Below the pieces are notes generated by a model that saw only the letters and a program-made list of their open reading frames with translations, searched no databases and was not told where the DNA came from. Of a DNA stretch of 64,000 nucleotides, positions 58,927 to 64,000 are shown one piece after another. Numbering within the stretch: the first letter of the stretch is position 1; each line of letters begins with the position of its first letter. A program made the position numbers and the translations under genes. The stretch lies in NCBI RefSeq assembly GCF_020911925.1, contig NZ_CP087134.1, positions 1,922,001 through 1,986,000 on the forward strand, given 5' to 3'. This DNA is from Flavobacterium cupriresistens. GTDB taxonomy: Bacteria; Bacteroidota; Bacteroidia; Flavobacteriales; Flavobacteriaceae.

Positions 58927-60960
58927 TTGATTTCACAAAATACAATTGACACCGTTTTTGAAACTGCTCGTGTAGAGGAGGTTATTGGTGATTTTGTCAA
59001 TTTAAAGCGGGCCGGAAGTAATTTTAAAGGACTGAGTCCTTTCTCAGACGAACGCTCTCCGTCGTTTATGGTGTCGCCCGCAAAAGGAATCTGGAAAGAT
59101 TTTAGTACCGGAAAAGGAGGGAACTCGGTTAAATTCCTGATGGAACATTCTCAGTTTACCTATCCCGAAGCCATTCGATATCTGGCCAGAAAATACAATA
59201 TTGAAATTGAAGAAACGGAACAAACGGATGCCGAAAAAGCAATTACAGATGTTCGTGAAAGTATGTATTTGGTTTCAGAATTTGCAAAAGAATATTTTCA
59301 TAAAACACTTTTAAATTCAGAAGAAGGCAAAGCCATTGGACTTTCATACTTTAAAGAAAGAGGGTTTACCGCCGAAACAATAAAGAAATTTAATTTAGGA
59401 TATTCACCCGAAACCTGGGATGCCCTGACCAAAGAAGCTTTGGGTAAAGGGTACAAACTGGAATTTCTGGAAAGTACCGGACTGACAATTCCAAGAGAAG
59501 ACCGGCCTTTTGACCGTTTTAAGGGACGTGTAATGTTTCCTATCGAAAGCATGTCAGGACGTGTTTTGGGGTTTGGAGGACGTATTTTAACGAACGATAA
59601 AAAAGCAGCTAAATATCTAAATTCACCCGAAAGTGATATTTACCATAAAAGTAAAGTCCTTTACGGGATTTTTCAGGCCAAACAAGCAATTGCCAAACAA
59701 AACAATTGTTATTTGGTTGAAGGCTATACAGACGTAATTCAGTTTAACCAAGCGGGAATAGAGAATGTTGTCGCTTCTTCAGGAACAGCTTTAACACCGG
59801 ATCAGATTAGATTAATCAATCGTCTGACTAAAAACATTACAGTTCTTTTTGATGGTGATGCGGCGGGATTACGCGCTTCTATTCGTGGAATCGATTTGAT
59901 TCTGGAGGAAGGAATGAATGTAAGGGTGTGCGGTTTTCCTGATGGGGAAGATCCGGACAGTTTTGCCCGAAAGAATTCGCATGACGCCTTAGTAGCTTAT
60001 TTAGAAGAAAACAGCAAAGATTTTATACAGTTTAAAGCTTCCATTTTGATGGGTGAAGCTAAAAACGACCCTATAAAAAAAGCTGATTTGATTCGGGATA
60101 TGGTTACCAGTATTTCTAAGATTCCGGATCGAATTCAGCGTGAAGTGTATACACAGGAATGTGCCAGAATCATGGACATTTCCGAGCAGGTGTTAGTGAG
60201 TACGCTTGCACAGCTTACGCAGAAAGAAATTACAGATACCCATAAAAAACAAAAACAGGAACAAAAAGCGTTTGAGGTTCATCGAAACAGTTACCCGCCA
60301 GATGATCCGAGGTATTATGATGATCCTACTTTTCCGGGAGACATGGAACAACCTCCACCACCCTCTGAAAAAGTAGATATTCTGTACCGTTTAGAACGAA
60401 AAGTAATTGAAATTTTACTGCTTTACGGAGATAAAACAGAGGAATTTGAAGATGTACTTCTGAAAAGTAATGAGGAAGGCGAAATCATTATGGTTTCTGA
60501 AAAGAAAGAGTATAAAGTATTCGAGCGTATCTATCTGAGTTTACAGGAAGATGAGGTGGAACTTTCGAATGGATTATTTCAGAATATTTTTACTGATTTG
60601 ATTGGTTTTTACAATCAGAACAGCAAATTTAGTTTGGAGCAATATTTAATGCGACTACAACCTGAATTTGCGCAAGAAGTAACCGATATTTTGATGGAAG
60701 ACGAAAAAGTAACGTTGCACAACTGGGAGGGGCAAAATATCTTTGCAAAAGAGAAACATGCCAGTATCGGACAATATGTTACGGAAACAATTATGTCAAT
60801 GCGTTGGTACTTGGTTGATCGAATTATCGAAGAATTAAAAAGCTCTATACGACCTGAAAATTCAGATAATACAGAGCTTTTGTCAGCTATCGTTGATTAC
60901 TCAAAATTGGTTAATTCTTTTGCGAAAAAACTAGGAAGAGTAATGTCGCGATACCATTAA
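58927..60960 (+). CDS. dnaG: DNA primase DnaG
   Basis: A 677-residue primase starting at TTG. The N-terminal CHC2-type domain has the right fold positions but no zinc ligands: residues 37-40 read SPFS where CPFH is usual, and 58-61 read DFST where CFGC is usual. The catalytic core shows RVMFPIESMSGRVLGFGGR and the TOPRIM Asp and Glu (LVEGYTDVIQF, VLFDGDAAGLRA). The C-terminal region should bind the DnaB helicase. It makes RNA primers at the replication fork. The stop overlaps the LuxR-type gene by four bases. Confidence 0.94.
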   Translation: MISQNTIDTVFETARVEEVIGDFVNLKRAGSNFKGLSPFSDERSPSFMVSPAKGIWKDFSTGKGGNSVKFLMEHSQFTYPEAIRYLARKYNIEIEETEQTDAEKAITDVRESMYLVSEFAKEYFHKTLLNSEEGKAIGLSYFKERGFTAETIKKFNLGYSPETWDALTKEALGKGYKLEFLESTGLTIPREDRPFDRFKGRVMFPIESMSGRVLGFGGRILTNDKKAAKYLNSPESDIYHKSKVLYGIFQAKQAIAKQNNCYLVEGYTDVIQFNQAGIENVVASSGTALTPDQIRLINRLTKNITVLFDGDAAGLRASIRGIDLILEEGMNVRVCGFPDGEDPDSFARKNSHDALVAYLEENSKDFIQFKASILMGEAKNDPIKKADLIRDMVTSISKIPDRIQREVYTQECARIMDISEQVLVSTLAQLTQKEITDTHKKQKQEQKAFEVHRNSYPPDDPRYYDDPTFPGDMEQPPPPSEKVDILYRLERKVIEILLLYGDKTEEFEDVLLKSNEEGEIIMVSEKKEYKVFERIYLSLQEDEVELSNGLFQNIFTDLIGFYNQNSKFSLEQYLMRLQPEFAQEVTDILMEDEKVTLHNWEGQNIFAKEKHASIGQYVTETIMSMRWYLVDRIIEELKSSIRPENSDNTELLSAIVDYSKLVNSFAKKLGRVMSRYH

Positions 60961-61586
60961 ATAATTTCTAAAGTCTTAGCCTTATTAACTAAGTCAACCA
61001 GATTAGTAACATTTAATTTGGTCAATAATCTTAATTTGTAAGTACTGATCGTTTTTTCGTTCAGATTTAAGATTTTAGAGATTTCGTTGTTTTTCTTACC
61101 ATCACTTAAGTAACGTAAAACCTCAATTTCACGATTCGAAAGTTTTCTGTAAAGACGTTCGCTTTTGCTTTGTTTAGCAATAAGTGCCATGTTTTTGCGA
61201 ACAGTTTCGTTGATAATAATTTTTCCTTCGTGTACTTTAATAATAGAAAGACCTAATGTTTCAAGTTTTTCTGTTTTGTGTACATAACCGGAAACTCCTG
61301 CTTTAATAGCATTTGGAGCATACATTTGTTCAGCCAGATCGCTGAAAATCACAATTTTTGTCTTTGGGAAATTTTTTAGGATAGATTTTACTTCAAAGAT
61401 GCTTGAAAGTCCTTCTAATTCTAAGTCCAGAATTAGAATGTCAATCTCCTTCGTTTGAAGAATATCTCTAACCATTGAAAAATTGCCGACATTGGCAACA
61501 ATTGAAATTTGATCGTGGTCTTTAAAATAAGACTTAACGCCAAAGTGCGTCACAGGATGATTGTCTGCTAGACATACTTTAATCAT
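60957..61586 (-). CDS. NarL/FixJ-family response regulator (LuxR-type HTH)
   Basis: A 209-residue regulator. Receiver domain 1-120: acidic position Asp8 in LADNHPV, phospho-acceptor Asp54 in DILILDLEL and Lys in GYVHKTEKLE. C-terminal GerE/LuxR HTH (about 145-205): LSNREIEVLRYLSDGKKNNEISKIL and NEKTISTYKLRLLTKL. Its sensor kinase is not in the window, so it is an orphan here. It converges on dnaG with overlapping stop codons (TTAA at 60957-60960). Confidence 0.9.
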   Translation of the reverse strand: MIKVCLADNHPVTHFGVKSYFKDHDQISIVANVGNFSMVRDILQTKEIDILILDLELEGLSSIFEVKSILKNFPKTKIVIFSDLAEQMYAPNAIKAGVSGYVHKTEKLETLGLSIIKVHEGKIIINETVRKNMALIAKQSKSERLYRKLSNREIEVLRYLSDGKKNNEISKILNLNEKTISTYKLRLLTKLNVTNLVDLVNKAKTLEII

Positions 61587-61678
61587 AATTTTACCTTTTT
61601 AGAATTGTTCATGTTTTTTGGAACGGTAAAATTAATAAATAAATTCTGTAATTAATTGATGCTAAATGTTAAAAAGTT

Positions 61679-62485
61679 TTATTTTAACGTTTTTGGCACT
61701 AAACAAACCGGAATTGGATCCATTTTATGCTTGTTGCTGGTGTTTAAACGTTTATAAATTTCAAACACGGTTTTTTCCCTGCCTGTGAAGTCAGCTACCG
61801 TATTTCCTGACTCGACGGCTAACATGGCCCATTCGAGTTCGTCATAACTGGCTCCTAATTGGTCTTCATCTGTTCTGTTGTCGCCAAATAACCCATCTGT
61901 TGGCGCAGCTGTTAAAATTGACTCCGGAATTGCTAAAAATGCTCCAAGAGCGTAAATATCAGACTTCATTAGGTCGGCAATCGGGCTTAAATCGACTCCG
62001 CCGTCGCCATATTTGGTATAAAATCCTACACCAAAGTCCTCAACTTTGTTTCCGGTTCCGGCAACTAAAAGGCCGTAAATTCCTGCTAAATAATATAAAG
62101 AAGACATGCGCAAACGAGCACGTGTATTGGCCAATGATAAGTTTACCTTGGCTTCGTCCTCTGTTTGGGGTACAGCACTTTTAAAAGCTTCAAAAGCTGC
62201 AGTCAAATCGGTTTGGGTGTTCGAAACGTTTGGGAAACGTTTCTTTAATTGTTCAATATGTTCTCTTCCTCTTGAAACCTGACTTTCTGCCTGATGAATC
62301 GGCATTTCAACACATAAAACTTTTAAACCTGTCTGAGCGCATAAGGTAGAAGTAACCGCAGAATCCACTCCGCCCGAAATTCCAATTACAAATCCGTTTA
62401 CTTTTGCTTTATTAGCGTAATCTTTTAGCCACTCTACGATATAAGTATTTACTTTTTCTGTCTGAATAGTGCTTTTTTTAGTCAT
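61679..62485 (-). CDS. nadE: Ammonia-dependent NAD+ synthetase
   Basis: About 268 residues from MTKKSTIQTEKVNTY (62485); an open frame of 52 extra codons upstream has no support and would overlap the gldB promoter. The PP-loop SGGVDSAV is at the N-terminal end, followed by GTGNKVEDFGVGFYTKYGDGGVDLSPIADLMKSDI and PTDGLFGDNRTDEDQLGASYDELE. No glutaminase domain is fused, so free ammonia is the likely donor. It amidates nicotinate adenine dinucleotide in NAD synthesis. It diverges from gldB. Confidence 0.93.
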   Translation of the reverse strand: MTKKSTIQTEKVNTYIVEWLKDYANKAKVNGFVIGISGGVDSAVTSTLCAQTGLKVLCVEMPIHQAESQVSRGREHIEQLKKRFPNVSNTQTDLTAAFEAFKSAVPQTEDEAKVNLSLANTRARLRMSSLYYLAGIYGLLVAGTGNKVEDFGVGFYTKYGDGGVDLSPIADLMKSDIYALGAFLAIPESILTAAPTDGLFGDNRTDEDQLGASYDELEWAMLAVESGNTVADFTGREKTVFEIYKRLNTSNKHKMDPIPVCLVPKTLK

Positions 62486-62513
62486 AATTAGGTCAAGTTT
62501 TAAGATACAGGAG

Positions 62514-62521
62514 TATATTTG
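62514..62521 (+). promoter_or_regulatory. -7 box of the gldB-gldC operon
   Basis: TATATTTG, a match to TANNTTTG, 63 bases before the gldB start codon. A -33 box is not clear. Confidence 0.5.
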
Positions 62522-62565
62522 CAGAATTATTTTTAAGTATGAATAATGCTTGAATTCCAGCAACA

Positions 62566-62573
62566 CAAATCTA
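62566..62573 (-). promoter_or_regulatory. -7 box of nadE
   Basis: Minus strand reads TAGATTTG, matching TANNTTTG, 80 bases before the nadE start at 62485. It supports the downstream start for nadE. Confidence 0.45.
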
Positions 62574-62584
62574 ATTAAAATAAA

Positions 62585-63541
62585 ATGAAAATTTATCGCT
62601 TTGTACTGCTTCTGTGCTTGTTTTTTTTGTCTTGTGATCAAAAAAGTAAAGTCGAAAAAGAAGTTGAAGAAATTCCAGTTGATATTAAAGTAGAACGTTT
62701 CGATAAAGTGTTTTTTGAAACCAAACCGGAAGATTTAGCCAAAATAAAAAGACAATATCCTTTCTTTTTTCCACCCGGTAATGACGATGCGGTGTGGTTG
62801 AAAAAAATGCAGGATCCGATTTGGAGAGAAGTATATACGGAAGTAGAGAAAAAATACTCCAATTTTGAACCGGTAAGAGAAGAGTTTAATGGTTTGTTTC
62901 AACACATAAAATATTATTTTCCTGAGGTTAAAACCCCTAAAGTAATTACGGTAATTGCAGAAATGGATTATACGGCCAAAGCAATATATGCGGATAGTCT
63001 GGTGATCGTCTCGTTGGAATTGTATTTAGGAAAAGAGCATAAGTTTTATGAGTTTCCAAATTATCTGAAGCAGAATTTTGAAGAAAGACAAATCATGCCG
63101 GACGTAGTTTCCAGTTTTGCTTTCAGAAAAATTCCGTCTTCACCGGATCACAGTTTGCTTTCTCAGATGATCTTTGAAGGAAAACAGTTGTATGCAAAAG
63201 AGTTACTTTTGCCAAGTTATACAGATGCGGAAAGAATGGGGTATACGCCCGAACAAATAAAATGGTGTGAAGAAAACGAAAGTTATATGTGGCGTTATTT
63301 TATAGAAAATGAAATGCTCTACAGTGATGATCCAAAACTAAACACCCGTTTCATTGCACCGGCGCCGTTTTCAAAATTCTTTCTTGAAATCGATAATGAT
63401 TCACCAGGAAGAGTCGGAGCTTGGATTGGCTGGCAAATGGTGCGCTCTTATATGAAGAATAATAAAGTTACGTTGCCGGAATTATTAAAAACAAATGCAA
63501 AAGAAATTTTCGAAAAGTCAAAATATAAACCTAAGAAATAA
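62585..63541 (+). CDS. gldB: Gliding motility lipoprotein GldB
   Basis: A 318-residue lipoprotein with lipobox LSC (Cys17, after LLLCLFFLSC). The body matches GldB: IKVERFDKVFFET near residue 34, then TVIAEMDYTAKAIYADSLVIVSLELYLG, FIENEMLYSDDPKLNTRFIAPAPFSKFF and RVGAWIGWQMVRSYMKNN. GldB is required for gliding in F. johnsoniae and stabilises the gliding/T9SS apparatus in the periplasm. It is cotranscribed with gldC; the gldC start overlaps the gldB stop by one base (TAATG). Confidence 0.93.
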   Translation: MKIYRFVLLLCLFFLSCDQKSKVEKEVEEIPVDIKVERFDKVFFETKPEDLAKIKRQYPFFFPPGNDDAVWLKKMQDPIWREVYTEVEKKYSNFEPVREEFNGLFQHIKYYFPEVKTPKVITVIAEMDYTAKAIYADSLVIVSLELYLGKEHKFYEFPNYLKQNFEERQIMPDVVSSFAFRKIPSSPDHSLLSQMIFEGKQLYAKELLLPSYTDAERMGYTPEQIKWCEENESYMWRYFIENEMLYSDDPKLNTRFIAPAPFSKFFLEIDNDSPGRVGAWIGWQMVRSYMKNNKVTLPELLKTNAKEIFEKSKYKPKK

Positions 63542-63876
63542 TGTCAGATACAATAAACTCAGAAATTAGATTCAATATAGAATTAGACGAAAACCGTGTT
63601 CCGGAAAAATTAACCTGGAGCGCTCAGGACGGTGGAGTACAGGCTGAAGAGGCCAAAGCAATTATGTTGTCAATCTGGGATAGTAAAGCCAAAGAGACCA
63701 TGCGAATTGATTTATGGACCAAAGATATGCCTGTAGATGAAATGAAAATTTTCTTTCATCAGACTTTGGTCGCGATGTCAGACACCTTTAAACGTGCTAC
63801 GGACGACGAAAAAATGGCAGATACAATGAAAGATTTCTGTGATTATTTCGCAGAAAAACTAAACCTGACGAAGTAA
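63541..63876 (+). CDS. gldC: Gliding motility protein GldC
   Basis: A 111-residue protein matching GldC: INSEIRFNIELDENRVPEKLTWSAQDGG, KAIMLSIWDSKAKETMRIDLWTKDMP and the helix EMKIFFHQTLVAMSDTFKRAT. GldC is not fully essential for gliding in F. johnsoniae, but its loss weakens motility. The role is unknown; it is a soluble protein without a signal. The start overlaps the gldB stop in TAATG, so both come from one operon. Confidence 0.93.
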   Translation: MSDTINSEIRFNIELDENRVPEKLTWSAQDGGVQAEEAKAIMLSIWDSKAKETMRIDLWTKDMPVDEMKIFFHQTLVAMSDTFKRATDDEKMADTMKDFCDYFAEKLNLTK

Positions 63877-63889
63877 ATTCCAATATCTT

Positions 63890-63932
63890 AAATCCCAAAT
63901 TCCAAATCTATGATTGGTATTTGGGATTTTTG
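63890..63932 (+). terminator. Terminator of the gldB-gldC operon
   Basis: A stem AAATCCCAAAT / ATTTGGGATTT (63890-63900 and 63919-63929) followed by T, 14 bases past the gldC stop. Confidence 0.7.
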
Positions 63933-63942
63933 CTTATTAGAG

Positions 63943-64000
63943 TTTGGAATTTAAGATTTGGAATTTGAGATTTCCTTATTGGAATTTGGAATTTAAGATA
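63943..64000. repeat. Repeat of TTTGGAATTTAAGA units at the window end
   Basis: Several copies of TTTGGAATTTAAGATTTGG-like text. The same core is at 56282-56317. The window ends inside the array, so its size is unknown. Confidence 0.7.

Overview
The window looks like a chromosomal segment of a Flavobacterium-type member of the Bacteroidota. Supporting points are the AT-rich DNA, promoters of the TANNTTTG (-7) type instead of TATAAT, gliding lipoprotein GldB with GldC, a type IX secretion (T9SS) plug-type protein, a secreted M4 protease with a C-terminal T9SS sorting domain, DUF5916, DUF6702 and CarboxypepD_reg-like families, and many short dispersed palindromic repeats between genes. All assignments were made by reading sequence and motifs; no database search was run.

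Layout. 1-7.3 kb: small secreted NTF2-like protein, PLP aminotransferase, fatty acid desaturase, rsmG, a LytS/LytTR-type two-component pair and a secreted SMP-30/NHL-like protein. 7.3-16.7 kb: two paralogous proteins of unknown family (7352-8083 and 15888-16622) enclose a second LytS/LytTR pair, a secreted S15/CocE-like peptidase or esterase and the M4 protease. 16.8-26.3 kb: an imperfect palindromic intergenic element, then pruA, apaG, the T9SS plug-like protein, an SNF2 helicase, a methyltransferase, a GxxExxY (PD-(D/E)XK-like) gene set among inverted and tandem repeats, and map. 26.4-31.5 kb: a four-gene export operon (TetR, ABC, HlyD, TolC; transcribed right to left). 31.7-33.4 kb: a DUF445 membrane protein followed by a dense block of nested repeats.

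33.4-44 kb: gpmI, DUF5916 outer-membrane protein, two convergent L,D-transpeptidases, a GNAT enzyme, two identical tRNA-Gly(TCC) genes each with its own promoter and terminator, and pepE. 41.8-46.9 kb: an operon of three CarboxypepD_reg-like paralogues, DUF6702 and an M1 aminopeptidase. 47-52.4 kb: tatA, PAP2 phosphatase, Crp/Fnr regulator, DinB, PhyH-like dioxygenase, O-methyltransferase, a repeat-rich lipoprotein and YceI. 52.8-64 kb: rlmN, polyprenyl synthase, GNAT, an ECF sigma factor with a probable anti-sigma and an outer-membrane protein, dnaG, a NarL-type response regulator, nadE, gldB and gldC.

Most genes are core housekeeping or envelope functions. No prophage, transposase, CRISPR array or rRNA was seen. 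The less ordinary signals are the repeat-embedded GxxExxY locus, the ABC exporter with altered catalytic motifs, the DNA primase lacking its zinc ligands, the unknown paralogue pair, a five-copy 14-bp tandem array ending on a start codon, and several large palindromic intergenic elements.
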